A DNA stretch of 64,000 nucleotides from an uncultured Lachnospiraceae bacterium (GTDB lineage Bacteria > Bacillota > Clostridia > Lachnospirales > Lachnospiraceae): positions 57,359 to 121,358 of the forward strand of contig CAKRFU010000009.1 in the NCBI GenBank assembly GCA_934320845.1. Reading direction: 5' to 3'. This document shows positions 10,142 to 19,715 of this stretch, piece by piece (the first letter of the stretch is position 1; each line of letters opens with the position of its first letter). The position numbers were made by a program, and so were the translations under genes. The notes beneath the pieces were generated by a model. That model had not been told where the DNA came from, did not search any database, and saw only the letters and a program-made list of their open reading frames with translations.

Positions 10142-11602
10142 TTAATCTGCAAGCGGACTGTGTTTAAATTCTCTTGTCTGCTCAAAACTATATGCTGCAC
10201 GTATAATATTCTTTTCCTTAAAGCAGTCACCAATAAGCTGCAAACCAATCGGAAGACCATTTGAATCCATTCCGCAGGGAACAGTTATACCCGGCAGTCC
10301 TGCAAGGTTTACTGAGATAGTATATATATCTCCGAGATACATCTTAAGCGGATCACTTAAACTTTCGCCAAGTTTTGGTGCCGTCGTAGGTGCTGCCGGT
10401 CCTAAAATAACATCATATTTTGCAAATGCATCATCAAATGCTTTCTTTATGAGAGCTTTTGTTCTGAGAGCCTTAAGATAATATGCATCATAATATCCTG
10501 AACTTAATACAAAAGAGCCAAGCATAATTCTTCTTTTTACTTCTGCTCCAAATCCTTCTGAACGTGATTTCTTGTACATGTTGTGAAGCCCGTCATATTC
10601 CTCTGTACGGTATCCGTATTTTACGCCATCAAATCTTGCAAGGTTTGAACTCGCCTCGGCACATGCAATAACATAATATGCAGGAATGGCATATTCGACA
10701 AGGCTTAAATCAAATTCCTCAACTATAGCACCTTTCTGTTCAAGAACTTTGGCAGCATTTAAAACAGCATCCTTTACTTCACTGTCAAGACCCTCACCAA
10801 AATAGTCCTTAGGAATACCTATCTTCATACCTTTTACATCATCAACGAGTGCTGATGTAAAGTCGAGGTCATCTCTCTTTACTGAAGTTGAATCTTTTTC
10901 ATCATGTGACGCTATCACTTCAAGAATCGCAGCACAATCTGTTACATCCTTTGCAACAGGTCCTATCTGGTCAAGTGATGATCCGTATGCGATAAGTCCA
11001 TAACGTGAAACTGTGCCATATGTCGGCTTTATACCTGTAACTCCGCAAAACGAACTAGGCTGTCTTATAGATCCACCTGTATCTGAACCAAGTGCATAGA
11101 AACATTCTTCTGCCGCAACTGCCGCACATGAACCTCCTGAAGAACCTCCCGGAACGTGCTCTAAATTCCATGGATTTTTAGTCTCGCCATATGCAGAAGT
11201 CTCTGTTGTACTTCCCATCGCAAACTCATCCATATTAGTCTTTCCGAGAATAACCGCACCTGCTTTTTCAAGATTTTTAACTGCCTCAGATGTAAATGTA
11301 GGCACAAAATTTCCAAGAATCTTTGAACTGCATGTAGTAAGCATTCCTTCTGTACACATGTTGTCCTTTACCGCAACCGGTACACCTGCAAGCGGTCCGG
11401 CAAGTTTACCCTCATCTATAAGTTTCTGAACTTCCTCTGCTCTTTTTAATGCACCTTCTCTGTCAACAGTTACAAAACTGTTTACATTTTCTTCCTTTGC
11501 ATCGATGGCATCAAGAGCAGCCTTTGTAGCTTCCACTACCGTAACTTCTTTATTTTTAATCTTTTTTCCCAGCTCAACGGCTGTAAGATTCATCAAAGAC
11601 AT
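10142..11602 (-). CDS. gatA: Asp/Glu-tRNA amidotransferase subunit A
   Basis: Glutaminase subunit of GatCAB and a member of the amidase-signature family. The 486-residue protein contains the Ser-cis-Ser-Lys triad elements: the lysine motif AVKDNMC near residue 80, the Gly/Ser loop PGGSSGGSCAAVAA and the nucleophile region GSDTGGSIRQPSSFCG. The start is placed at ATG 11602 (MSLMNLTAVELG) because GGAGG lies just upstream. The open frame continues nine codons further with no ribosome-binding site. It sits between gatC (16 bases) and gatB. Confidence 0.98.
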   Translation of the reverse strand: MSLMNLTAVELGKKIKNKEVTVVEATKAALDAIDAKEENVNSFVTVDREGALKRAEEVQKLIDEGKLAGPLAGVPVAVKDNMCTEGMLTTCSSKILGNFVPTFTSEAVKNLEKAGAVILGKTNMDEFAMGSTTETSAYGETKNPWNLEHVPGGSSGGSCAAVAAEECFYALGSDTGGSIRQPSSFCGVTGIKPTYGTVSRYGLIAYGSSLDQIGPVAKDVTDCAAILEVIASHDEKDSTSVKRDDLDFTSALVDDVKGMKIGIPKDYFGEGLDSEVKDAVLNAAKVLEQKGAIVEEFDLSLVEYAIPAYYVIACAEASSNLARFDGVKYGYRTEEYDGLHNMYKKSRSEGFGAEVKRRIMLGSFVLSSGYYDAYYLKALRTKALIKKAFDDAFAKYDVILGPAAPTTAPKLGESLSDPLKMYLGDIYTISVNLAGLPGITVPCGMDSNGLPIGLQLIGDCFKEKNIIRAAYSFEQTREFKHSPLAD

Positions 11603-11618
11603 AACTTTCCTCCATTCT

Positions 11619-11915
11619 CTATCCCACAATAGTTTTTGGCACTACAAAACTATCATCTTTTTGCTCCGGCGCATTTGCAAGAGTCTGCTTTGTACCATCA
11701 CCGTTTGTAACCACATCCTCCCTAAATACATTGTTGACCGGGAAAACATGAGACATAGGCTCGACACTTGATGTATCAAGTTCATTTAACTTATCTATAT
11801 AATCAAGCATTTCTTCCATATCTTTTTTAGCTTTTTCTTTTTCTTCATCACTAAGTTCAAGCTTTGCGAGAATTCCAACATAATCTATTGTTTCATCAGA
11901 AATAATATTTGCCAT
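11619..11915 (-). CDS. gatC: Asp/Glu-tRNA amidotransferase subunit C
   Basis: Small stabilising subunit that wraps around GatA in GatCAB. The 98-residue product matches the GatC pattern: [22 protein letters not shown] at the N-terminus, the helix [22 protein letters not shown], and the conserved tail region NVFREDV...[18 protein letters not shown]. An upstream ATG-like start exists four codons earlier, but GAGG lies six bases before ATG 11915. First gene of the gatCAB group. Confidence 0.97.
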   Translation of the reverse strand: MANIISDETIDYVGILAKLELSDEEKEKAKKDMEEMLDYIDKLNELDTSSVEPMSHVFPVNNVFREDVVTNGDGTKQTLANAPEQKDDSFVVPKTIVG

Positions 11916-11941
11916 ATCCAACCTCACTTTAAATCATAAGA

Positions 11942-11964
11942 GGCTCGCTCTTTTTGGGCGAACC
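11942..11964 (-). terminator. Weak hairpin between the DUF1002 gene and gatC
   Basis: 11942-11948 pairs with 11958-11964 (7 bp including one G-U on the minus strand) in the 65-bp gap. Only a broken T-run follows, so read-through into gatCAB is likely. Confidence 0.35.
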
Positions 11965-11980
11965 CCGTTTCTTCATTAAT

Positions 11981-12910
11981 CTATCCAAACAAACCTGAGA
12001 AAAAGTTTGTTATCGCTGTAAATATATTACCAAAGAAATCCCCGATTTTCTCACCGAGACCCTTTGTATCCACATTTGCAAGGTCAATACCTTTTTCTTT
12101 TAATTTGTTATATATATCAGATGCCTGTTTTGCTATCTTATCAGGATCAATATCTTCTTTAGATACTTTCATCATCATATTTGTAAGCTTTTCAACATCA
12201 TCATCTGAAAGGTCAAGACCAAGCTCATTTGCCGCCTGCTCTATTGCATCTCTTATATCCGTCTCAGATGAAAGCTGGTCTTCAAATATTGCCTTTTTAG
12301 CTGCTGCAACAAGTTCGGTAACCTTCTGTGTATCACCTACATTTTTTGCAACTTCCGCCGTAGTGACAAGTTCATCTGTTGCCGTATCCATTGTCTTTTC
12401 GGATATTTCCTCTCCTGTCATGACAGAATAAGCTTTCATTGCACCGACAAGTGCCGATGTACCTGATATATCAAAAGGTCCGACAACCGTTACCTTTGCA
12501 TCTGAAAGTCCCGCCGTAACGAGTGCATTGCAATACATACCTGATGTACAGTATGTAATATGTTTTGTCGAAACATTTACACCACTGTCCTCATCTGCCT
12601 TTACAACCATAACTGATGATAAAGCTCTCGTACCTATAACCGAGTCAGACATGTAATCACCAAGGTAATCATGTTCATCTTTATTTGTAATCTCAATTGT
12701 TTTATAATCGGACAAATCATTTTCGGTAATGCCAAATCCGTCAAGTACAGCTGCCTTTTCTTTTGCATTAAGGTCTGCTCCAAATGCAATATATTTTGAT
12801 GTTCCTGTAACTGCATCCGCCGACACCAAATTTTTCTGTACCGCCACCGAAGTAACAACAACTCCGGCAGCAAGTACAATACCCATCGCTCTAACTATAC
12901 ACTTTTTCAA
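11981..12910 (-). CDS. DUF1002 exported protein
   Basis: A 309-residue secreted protein of unknown function. It has a classical signal peptide (positively charged MKKCIVRAMG, then a hydrophobic Ala/Val core, with likely cleavage near ...LVSADA at about residue 32). The mature part shows the DUF1002 pattern: FGADLNAKEKAAVLDGFGI, then IGTRALSSVMV, then CTSGMYCNALVTAGL and VVGPFDISGTSALVGAMKAY. A helical Asp/Glu-rich stretch follows and the C-terminus is amphipathic (FFGNIFTAITNFFSGLFG). The start is TTG at 12910 with GAGG seven bases upstream; no better ATG exists. It begins 26 bases after dapL, so it is probably in the dapL transcript. Confidence 0.85.
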   Translation of the reverse strand: MKKCIVRAMGIVLAAGVVVTSVAVQKNLVSADAVTGTSKYIAFGADLNAKEKAAVLDGFGITENDLSDYKTIEITNKDEHDYLGDYMSDSVIGTRALSSVMVVKADEDSGVNVSTKHITYCTSGMYCNALVTAGLSDAKVTVVGPFDISGTSALVGAMKAYSVMTGEEISEKTMDTATDELVTTAEVAKNVGDTQKVTELVAAAKKAIFEDQLSSETDIRDAIEQAANELGLDLSDDDVEKLTNMMMKVSKEDIDPDKIAKQASDIYNKLKEKGIDLANVDTKGLGEKIGDFFGNIFTAITNFFSGLFG

Positions 12911-12936
12911 TATAATTCCTCATTTCTATCAATAAA

Positions 12937-14157
12937 TCAGGCTTTTCCTGCTTTGATACGTTCCATAGCCTTCTTTGTATTTTCAAGACTTCCAAATGCT
13001 GTCAGTCTGAAATATCCCTCACCGCTTGGACCAAATCCTGAACCAGGTGTTCCAACGATATTAAGGTTTTCAAGGAGATAATCAAAGAACTCCCATGAAG
13101 TCATCTTATCAGGAGTTTTAAGCCAGATATACGGAGCATCAACACCGCCGTAAACTTCATATCCTGCACCTGTAAGCCCTTCTCTTATTATCTTAGCATT
13201 GTTCATATAATATGCTATCTGCTCTTTAGTCTCTTTCTTTCCTTCTTCAGTGTAAACTGCCGCACCTGCTGCCTGAATGATATAAGGAGCACCGTTAAAC
13301 TTAGTTCCGTGACGACGTGCCCAAAGGCTGTGAAGCATAACATCTCCGCATTTAAGTTCCTTAGGAATAACAGTAAATCCAAGTCTTGTACCTGTAAATC
13401 CTGCATTCTTTGAGAAACTTCTAAGCTCGATTGCGCATCCCTTTGCACCCTCGCACTCATAGATTGAATGAGGTACATTTTCAGAAGAAATATATGCCTC
13501 GTAAGCTGCATCATAAATGATAACCGCACCAATCTTTAATGCATAGTCAACCCATACCTGTAACTGGTCTTTTGTGATAGTTGTTCCTGTAGGATTGTTA
13601 GGGAAGCAGAGATAAATAATATCAGGTTCCTCCTTAGGAAGTTCAGGAACAAAGTTGTTCTCTTTTGTGCATGGCATATAAATAACATCTGACCACTTTT
13701 CTGTTTCAGGATTATACTCGCCTGTACGGCCTGCCATAGCATTTGTATCTACATATACAGGATAAACAGGGTCACATACGGCAATCTTATTGTCAACTGC
13801 AAAAATGTCACCGATATTTCCTGAATCACTCTTTGCACCGTCACTTACAAAAATTTCATCTGCTGCAATATCGCATCCTCTTGCCTTATAATCGTTTTCA
13901 ACGATTGTATTACGGAGGAATTCATATCCAAGGTCAGGAGCATATCCCTTAAATGTCTCCTTTACTGCCATCTCGTCGACTGCGCTGTGAAGTCTTTTTA
14001 TAACCGCCGGTGCAAGAGGTAATGTAACATCACCAATACCGAGTTTAATAACTTCTTTATCAGGATTTGCTGCTGTGTATGCTGCTACTTTCTTTCCAAT
14101 GGTAGAAAAAAGATAACTACCAGGTAATTTTAAATAATTGTCATTGATTTTAAACAT
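12937..14157 (-). CDS. dapL: LL-diaminopimelate aminotransferase
   Basis: PLP-dependent class I/II aminotransferase that makes LL-2,6-diaminopimelate directly from tetrahydrodipicolinate, bypassing the acylated DapD/C/E route to lysine and peptidoglycan. At 406 residues it has the usual DapL length. Diagnostic stretches are the N-terminal [51 protein letters not shown], the substrate-site region [13 protein letters not shown] and the PLP-lysine motif [17 protein letters not shown]. It has its own promoter at 14199-14227 and leads the dapL-DUF1002-gatCAB-pilZ group. Confidence 0.97.
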   Translation of the reverse strand: MFKINDNYLKLPGSYLFSTIGKKVAAYTAANPDKEVIKLGIGDVTLPLAPAVIKRLHSAVDEMAVKETFKGYAPDLGYEFLRNTIVENDYKARGCDIAADEIFVSDGAKSDSGNIGDIFAVDNKIAVCDPVYPVYVDTNAMAGRTGEYNPETEKWSDVIYMPCTKENNFVPELPKEEPDIIYLCFPNNPTGTTITKDQLQVWVDYALKIGAVIIYDAAYEAYISSENVPHSIYECEGAKGCAIELRSFSKNAGFTGTRLGFTVIPKELKCGDVMLHSLWARRHGTKFNGAPYIIQAAGAAVYTEEGKKETKEQIAYYMNNAKIIREGLTGAGYEVYGGVDAPYIWLKTPDKMTSWEFFDYLLENLNIVGTPGSGFGPSGEGYFRLTAFGSLENTKKAMERIKAGKA

Positions 14158-14198
14158 TCTAATATAACCCGCCTTTCAGTATATTTTCTCAATTACAC

Positions 14199-14227
14199 AT
14201 TTTACACGAAACCTTATGTTATTGCAA
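14199..14227 (-). promoter_or_regulatory. Sigma-A-like promoter of dapL
   Basis: On the minus strand TTGCAA (14227-14222) and TAAAAT (14204-14199) are spaced by 17 bases, about 40 bases before the dapL start. No lysine-riboswitch fold fits in the short leader. Confidence 0.65.
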
Positions 14228-14260
14228 GATGTGATATTTTAACAAACATAAAATCAAAGA

Positions 14261-14291
14261 TAGCTGTTCACACCTATGATGCGAACAGCTA
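14261..14291 (-). terminator. Terminator of the alpha-galactoside operon
   Basis: A 9-bp perfect stem (14261-14269 with 14283-14291) lies eight bases after the stop codon of the last operon gene. On the minus strand it leads into TCTTTGATTTTA. Confidence 0.7.
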
Positions 14292-14298
14292 ATATCAT

Positions 14299-16530
14299 TT
14301 ATGATAATTTTTCATTTATAGTATATTCCATTTTTTCAAAATCTACCGTAAGCTCTGCTGATTCTGACTTGTAACTCCATTTTATTTTTAATATTGTATC
14401 ATATGAAATAAATTCTATCCTCGCTGCTTTCTTAAATACACTGCAGGTATTTCTAAAAGCAATCATTTCTATCTGCCTTTTTACAACATCTCTGTCTGCG
14501 TTTTCCAATATATACGCTGTGTCAAGATTTGTTCTGTTGATTTCCTTATGACCATCCTTTCCAGCCTTTCTGACTGCCTCATAATCATTTTTACCGGCAA
14601 ACAGATCAAGATACCATATCTGCGGTTTACCAGGCATAAACAACTGCAAGGCCCTTGCAACGAGCAGCTTCTTGTCATCTTCTCCCAATGCACTGTAAAA
14701 GGTTGAATTAACCTGATAATATATATTTTTCTGACCATGAAGATTTTTTATATAGCCTCCACGATTTACGATAGTATCAATAAGTCCCTGTATTCGTTCC
14801 TCTGGTATCAGACCTTTCAGATCGAGAAGAGGTATCCCGTCATGGCAGCCAAGCATATTAACTGTTGATATATTTTTCTCAATTACTTCTTTTCCCCATC
14901 TGACAAGCGTATCACCATTTTTATTTTCAATAGCATCTATAATGAGTCCCGGCATAAAGAAGTCATATGTTATATAACCTTTTTTTGCAATCTTTTCATA
15001 TATCTTCTCATTATATCCTGCATGAATCTCAGGTAAAAGTTTAAGGTCATAAACTTTAGCTTCCTCTGATACCTTTGAAAGAAGTTCCCATGTTCCCGGC
15101 TCATTTAAGAAATTTTTTTCTCCCGGCTCTTTTGGTGCATATGCAAAAGCATCGAGACGGACTATCTTCACTCCATACAATGCGAGTTTTTTCAGCACCT
15201 CCCTATAATAATCCCATACAAGCTCAGATTTTATATTAAGATCCATCTGCCCAAGATATCTTTCATTTCCATCGCTGTCACATTCCACTTTCTGATAAAA
15301 AGTATTCCAGTATGGTACTTTCTTTCCATCCGGCATACGAACCATCAAGATAGGAAGTCCCAGTTTTCTAAAAAACATTTTATCAGTATATTTTTTGTCA
15401 GGTATCAAAACTCCATCTTCATTTAATTGTCCATATCCGTCCCAGAATAAATTCCAATTGATAAAGAAATCTTTATATTCAGATTTTTCCCCCTTTTCTA
15501 ATATATCCTTAAATTGAGGAGAGTTTACTGAAAGATGATTCATAACAAAATCCATCTTTAGCGTAAGTCCCATATTTGACAGTTCCCTGATATCCTCTTT
15601 GGAAGCCATAGTCCCCTCCAGATCATAATCGATTACAGAAAATCCTCTGTCAAGATCGGAATGAAATACACTCGGCAACATATAAATTGATGAAAATGCC
15701 CCGGATGTATAGCTTTTTATAAATTCAATAAGCCCGCTGACATTTCCATTTATACTGTCGGGATAAACATTAAGCATAGGTCTTATGTCAAAATCTTCAT
15801 ATTTTTCAACATACTCTTTATATGAAATTATACTTCCATCTATATCAACTATCATTTTTGCACCCGCAACCTGTCCTAAAAGTTTTTCCTGCTCTAGTTT
15901 TAAAACAAGTGATATAAAATCACTGCCCGCATTTGCATTTCTGTTTCTTTTTACTCTTCTCTGATAAGTAAGTTCAGGTGTGCTATGCAGATAAATAGGA
16001 TAATCTATATTTTTTAAATTCTCATTATTTCCATGTGTCCATTCCAAAATGATGATACTTATATCTGAAACATCAACATCCTCAAACCATATGTCCTCTT
16101 TTTTAGTTCCCATCCTTTTTAAGCTAAGGATATCTTTTCCGCTTTTAAACTGTTCAAGTATGTTATTTATAGTGTCATAATCTATCTCATCCGGTCCGCA
16201 TAAATATCTTCTCAAGCCATCTACGCCCGATTCATCATATATTTTTTGTCTCATCATGTCATTTTCTACAGGAATCCTTCTTGGATAATTATCACCTGAA
16301 ATAACATAATATCCGATACCTTTTTCGCCAAACATCTGTGCAAGCAAAACAGCAAAACTTGACTTTCCTGAACCTGAGCCTCCATATAATGACACAACAA
16401 TCTTATCTTTATTTTCTATGTTTTCTTTAAGTTCAGCAAAAAGTTTTGAAAATATATTTTCTGCTTTTTCTTTCTGGTCAGGTCCTATCTCAACAACATC
16501 TCCCGGCATATCACTTTTAATCTTTTTCAT
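14299..16530 (-). CDS. P-loop kinase / GH13 sucrose phosphorylase-like fusion
   Basis: A 743-residue two-domain protein. Residues ~1-250 form a uridine-kinase-like P-loop domain: Walker A GGSGSGKS at 50-57, VISGDNYPRR, and the lid-type stretch YLHSTPELTYQRRVKRN. Residues ~255-743 are a GH13 domain of the sucrose phosphorylase type: LKMDFVMNHLS (region I), nucleophile Asp460 in VRLDAFAYA, acid/base Glu501 in LLPEIHAG and transition-state Asp564 in GCHDGIP. The last resembles the sucrose-phosphorylase HDGI motif. Ordinary sucrose phosphorylases lack the kinase half. Start at 16530 rather than 16542, because GAGG lies between the two ATGs. Last gene of the operon, so it likely splits sucrose left after alpha-galactosidase action into glucose-1-phosphate and fructose. 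The kinase substrate is unknown; a hexose or nucleoside is possible. Confidence 0.85.
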   Translation of the reverse strand: MKKIKSDMPGDVVEIGPDQKEKAENIFSKLFAELKENIENKDKIVVSLYGGSGSGKSSFAVLLAQMFGEKGIGYYVISGDNYPRRIPVENDMMRQKIYDESGVDGLRRYLCGPDEIDYDTINNILEQFKSGKDILSLKRMGTKKEDIWFEDVDVSDISIIILEWTHGNNENLKNIDYPIYLHSTPELTYQRRVKRNRNANAGSDFISLVLKLEQEKLLGQVAGAKMIVDIDGSIISYKEYVEKYEDFDIRPMLNVYPDSINGNVSGLIEFIKSYTSGAFSSIYMLPSVFHSDLDRGFSVIDYDLEGTMASKEDIRELSNMGLTLKMDFVMNHLSVNSPQFKDILEKGEKSEYKDFFINWNLFWDGYGQLNEDGVLIPDKKYTDKMFFRKLGLPILMVRMPDGKKVPYWNTFYQKVECDSDGNERYLGQMDLNIKSELVWDYYREVLKKLALYGVKIVRLDAFAYAPKEPGEKNFLNEPGTWELLSKVSEEAKVYDLKLLPEIHAGYNEKIYEKIAKKGYITYDFFMPGLIIDAIENKNGDTLVRWGKEVIEKNISTVNMLGCHDGIPLLDLKGLIPEERIQGLIDTIVNRGGYIKNLHGQKNIYYQVNSTFYSALGEDDKKLLVARALQLFMPGKPQIWYLDLFAGKNDYEAVRKAGKDGHKEINRTNLDTAYILENADRDVVKRQIEMIAFRNTCSVFKKAARIEFISYDTILKIKWSYKSESAELTVDFEKMEYTINEKLS

Positions 16531-16569
16531 ATAAAACCTCATTTCTGTATATAATCATTTAGAGCTGAA

Positions 16570-16638
16570 GCAGGTAAAACCTGCCCCAACTCCATTACAA
16601 TACACTAGTGCATTGACCTGTTCATATTTAGCTAAATA
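16570..16638 (-). other. Inverted repeats between alpha-galactosidase and phosphorylase genes
   Basis: The 124-bp gap holds a short perfect hairpin (GCAGGT/ACCTGC at 16570-16575 and 16579-16584) and a perfect 14-bp palindrome at 16625-16638 (TATTTAGCTAAATA). A CTAGTGT direct repeat flanks the palindrome. No T-run follows, so these could be RNA-processing or regulator sites rather than terminators. Confidence 0.4.
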
Positions 16639-16654
16639 GCAACATGCCAGCACA

Positions 16655-18841
16655 CTAGCACCTCTTTAACTCAACCTGCCAGCTCTGATATTCCCCAAGT
16701 TCCGGCATAAATGGCATTCCTATATTCATAAGTGCCTCAGCAGGATATATTTTTCCTGTCTTTACATCTTTATATGTAACATTCTCATTTAATCCTTTAA
16801 ATCTGACATACAACGGCTGCATATTTCCATGCATCTTTAAGCACACAACATTTACAAGCACATCATCTCCGTCTTTTGAAACAAACTCCCATGCTGCTAC
16901 CGGATCTTTGTATGGATCACTAAGTCTGTAATATAAACCATTATGAATAAGCTCTGCCTCTTTCTTAAATGTTTTTATCTGTTCCTTTATCGTATTTTTC
17001 TCGGCTTCAGATACTTTTCCCAAATCTAATTCATATCCAAAACTTCCTGACATTGCAACAACACCTCTTGTATCGATAGATACACTGCGTCCTGTCTGAT
17101 GGTTTGGAACTGCTGAAACATGTGCGCCAACTGCTGAAACAGGATAGCCAAATGATGTTCCATACTGGATCTTTGTTCTATCTATCGCATCCGTATTGTC
17201 ACTGCACCATATCTGTGGTGTATAATAAAGCATTCCGGCATCAAATCTTCCACCGCCGCCACTACAGCCTTCAATAAGAATATCAGGATAATTTTTATTA
17301 AGTCTCTCTAAGAAATCATATAATCCAAGTACATAATCATAATATACATTTCCCTGATACTTATCTTCACTGCTGTAAACATTTGCTATACTTCTGTTCA
17401 TATCCCACTTTATATACTCTATATTTCCACTCTCAATGACTTTTGTGATCGAATCATAAATATAGTCAACAACTTCTTTTCTCGAAAAATCAAGTACCAG
17501 CTGGTTTCTTGACCTTACAGGTTTTTTCCCTGGAACCACAAATGCCCAGTCAGGATGCTTTCTATACAGATCACTATCTTCATTTACCATCTCAGGTTCT
17601 ACCCATATGCCAAATTTAATGCCACAGTTATTTACAGCTTCAACAAGTTCCTTTAACGAACAGCCTATCTTATTTTCATTTGTAAACCAGTCACCAAGTC
17701 CACTGTTATCATCGTCTCTTTTTCCAAACCAGCCATCATCCATAACAAGCATCTCTACGCCAAGTTCAGCGGCATTCTTTGCAAGATTTACAATGGAATT
17801 TTTATCAATATCAAAATATGAAGCTTCCCAGCTGTTTACAAGCACAGGTCTTACCTCATTTTTATATTTTCCTCTGCACACATTTTCTCTTATACATTTA
17901 TGCAGATTCTGTGATAAAACTGCTAATCCTCTATCGCTGTATGACATGATAACCTCAGGGGCTATAATACTTTCACCGGATTTCAGGCAGTAAGAAAACT
18001 GTTCCTCCATAAGTCCAAGCTGCATTCTCGTCTGACCATACTGGTCCTTTTCAGCCTCACCTAAAAATCCTCCGCTATAAACAAATGACATAGCATAACA
18101 ATTTCCATAATCTTCATTTGCATCACTGTCTGCAAGTATCATAAGCGGATTGTACTGATGACTTGATGTTCCTCTTCTGCTGCCTATCCGATATGAACCA
18201 TGACCTACACTTTGTCTCTGTATATTTCTCTCCATTGCATGTCTTCCATAAAATGTGATCAGATCAAAATTTCCCGTAACGAAATCAAGACATGCACTCT
18301 GTAATTTTTCAATATATATATTATTCTTATTTTCATTTATAACTTTTGCAGCTCTTGTAATAATATCAAGAGATTCGATAATACCATAATATAATATGAC
18401 CTTTATCCCTGATACTTTATCGGACAAAGTTATCTCTAATGTCTGTGCTTTGTCCATATCACTATTTTCATAAACTGCCGGAAGTCCTGAAAGCCCATAT
18501 TTTCCATCTTTTATAATATGACTCTCATATCTTAGATCACATCCAAAACTTCCATCCTCATATCTCACATCAAACACCGGACTTCTAAAATCTCCTGCTC
18601 CTCTGCATGGAAATTCCTGTAAAAGTGCATCAAGTGAATATTTTCTATTATCACCGGCATCATATGGATTTCCTGAAAATCCCCTGTCAAGATTTACAAG
18701 AATATAATCCATATTTCCGTTTGTTCTTTTTCCATAATAAAGATGGAGTAAAAATCCATATTCATCTATTTTCATCTGATATGTGGAATTTTTTGTATTT
18801 AATGTTATCAATCTATTGTTTTCATCAAAAATAATCGCCAT
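16655..18841 (-). CDS. Alpha-galactosidase, glycoside hydrolase family 36
   Basis: Cytoplasmic enzyme that removes alpha-1,6-galactose from melibiose, raffinose and stachyose. The 728-residue length is typical for tetrameric bacterial GH36 enzymes. Visible motifs are LVMDDGWFG, KFGIWVEPEMV, the nucleophile Asp480 in YIKWDMNRS, and the acid/base Asp548 in WCSDNTDA preceded by EGCSGGGGRFDAG. The N-terminal beta-supersandwich domain covers roughly the first 330 residues. No signal peptide is present, which agrees with import of intact oligosaccharides by the neighbouring transporter. It starts 16 bases after the second permease gene. Confidence 0.96.
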   Translation of the reverse strand: MAIIFDENNRLITLNTKNSTYQMKIDEYGFLLHLYYGKRTNGNMDYILVNLDRGFSGNPYDAGDNRKYSLDALLQEFPCRGAGDFRSPVFDVRYEDGSFGCDLRYESHIIKDGKYGLSGLPAVYENSDMDKAQTLEITLSDKVSGIKVILYYGIIESLDIITRAAKVINENKNNIYIEKLQSACLDFVTGNFDLITFYGRHAMERNIQRQSVGHGSYRIGSRRGTSSHQYNPLMILADSDANEDYGNCYAMSFVYSGGFLGEAEKDQYGQTRMQLGLMEEQFSYCLKSGESIIAPEVIMSYSDRGLAVLSQNLHKCIRENVCRGKYKNEVRPVLVNSWEASYFDIDKNSIVNLAKNAAELGVEMLVMDDGWFGKRDDDNSGLGDWFTNENKIGCSLKELVEAVNNCGIKFGIWVEPEMVNEDSDLYRKHPDWAFVVPGKKPVRSRNQLVLDFSRKEVVDYIYDSITKVIESGNIEYIKWDMNRSIANVYSSEDKYQGNVYYDYVLGLYDFLERLNKNYPDILIEGCSGGGGRFDAGMLYYTPQIWCSDNTDAIDRTKIQYGTSFGYPVSAVGAHVSAVPNHQTGRSVSIDTRGVVAMSGSFGYELDLGKVSEAEKNTIKEQIKTFKKEAELIHNGLYYRLSDPYKDPVAAWEFVSKDGDDVLVNVVCLKMHGNMQPLYVRFKGLNENVTYKDVKTGKIYPAEALMNIGMPFMPELGEYQSWQVELKRC

Positions 18842-18857
18842 ATTTTTTACCTCACTT

Positions 18858-19715
18858 TTATTTTACTGCACCGTTTACTACACCATTCATAATCTGCTTC
18901 TGACATACTACATAGAATAAAAGGATAGGTAATAATGCAAGAAGATATGATGCAAATGCCAGATTATAATTTGTTCCAAACTGTGACTGGAAATTAAGCT
19001 GTGCGATAGGCAGCGTATTGTGATCTGTTCCTGATAATATTACAAGAGGTGTAGTCACATCATTCCATGTACTCATCGCCGTAAGTATCGCAACAGTTGC
19101 ATGCATCGGTTTCATATTTGGGAATATTATCTTCCAGAAAATTTTAAATGCTGATGCTCCATCGACATGTGCAGCTTCCTCCAATGCAGTAGGAATATTT
19201 TTCAGATATCCTGCATAAAGCATAAGATTCATCGGCATAAAAAATACTGTATATAGCACTATAACACCAAATCTGTTTGCAATGCCAAGCTGTGCTGTCT
19301 GCTTTACAAGAGGCATCATCAAAACTGCAAAAGGAACGAACATACCACTTACTATGTAATAATAAGATGCCTTAAAAATCTTGTGTTTTGCCATTTTTCT
19401 TCCTATCACATATCCTGCAAGAGAATGTAATAAGATACATAAAACAACAGTAACACAGGTTATAAGAAGACTGTTTCCCAATGTATGCCAGAAATCTGTG
19501 ATCTTGATAGCTTCTACAAAATTGTCAAGGTTCCAGCTTGATGGCAGTGATAATGCACCTGAGATATCATTTGTCATTTCTGACGGCTTTTTTAATGCAA
19601 TGATAACTGTCATATATAACGGAAACAATACTGTAAGAGTTCCAAGCACAAGAAGTGCATTTATTATATAATGTACGATTTTTCCATGAGATAATCTTTT
19701 TTTCTTTTCCATCAT
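18858..19715 (-). CDS. Sugar ABC transporter permease (MsmG/RafG type)
   Basis: One of two inner-membrane permeases of a CUT1 carbohydrate importer. The 285-residue protein has about six hydrophobic segments and the cytoplasmic EAA loop of MalG-type permeases (ALEEAAHVDGASAFKIFWKIIFP, near residues 185-207), the contact site for the shared ATPase. It overlaps the preceding permease gene by four bases (ATGA), indicating translational coupling. No ATPase gene is in the operon, so the transporter presumably borrows an MsmK-like ATPase encoded elsewhere, as is common for CUT1 systems in Firmicutes. Confidence 0.93.
   Translation of the reverse strand: MMEKKKRLSHGKIVHYIINALLVLGTLTVLFPLYMTVIIALKKPSEMTNDISGALSLPSSWNLDNFVEAIKITDFWHTLGNSLLITCVTVVLCILLHSLAGYVIGRKMAKHKIFKASYYYIVSGMFVPFAVLMMPLVKQTAQLGIANRFGVIVLYTVFFMPMNLMLYAGYLKNIPTALEEAAHVDGASAFKIFWKIIFPNMKPMHATVAILTAMSTWNDVTTPLVILSGTDHNTLPIAQLNFQSQFGTNYNLAFASYLLALLPILLFYVVCQKQIMNGVVNGAVK

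Noticed and set aside
14158..14260. Lysine riboswitch in front of dapL
   Set aside because: Only about 100 bases separate the operon terminator from dapL, with the promoter inside; too short for the aptamer, and no matching pattern.
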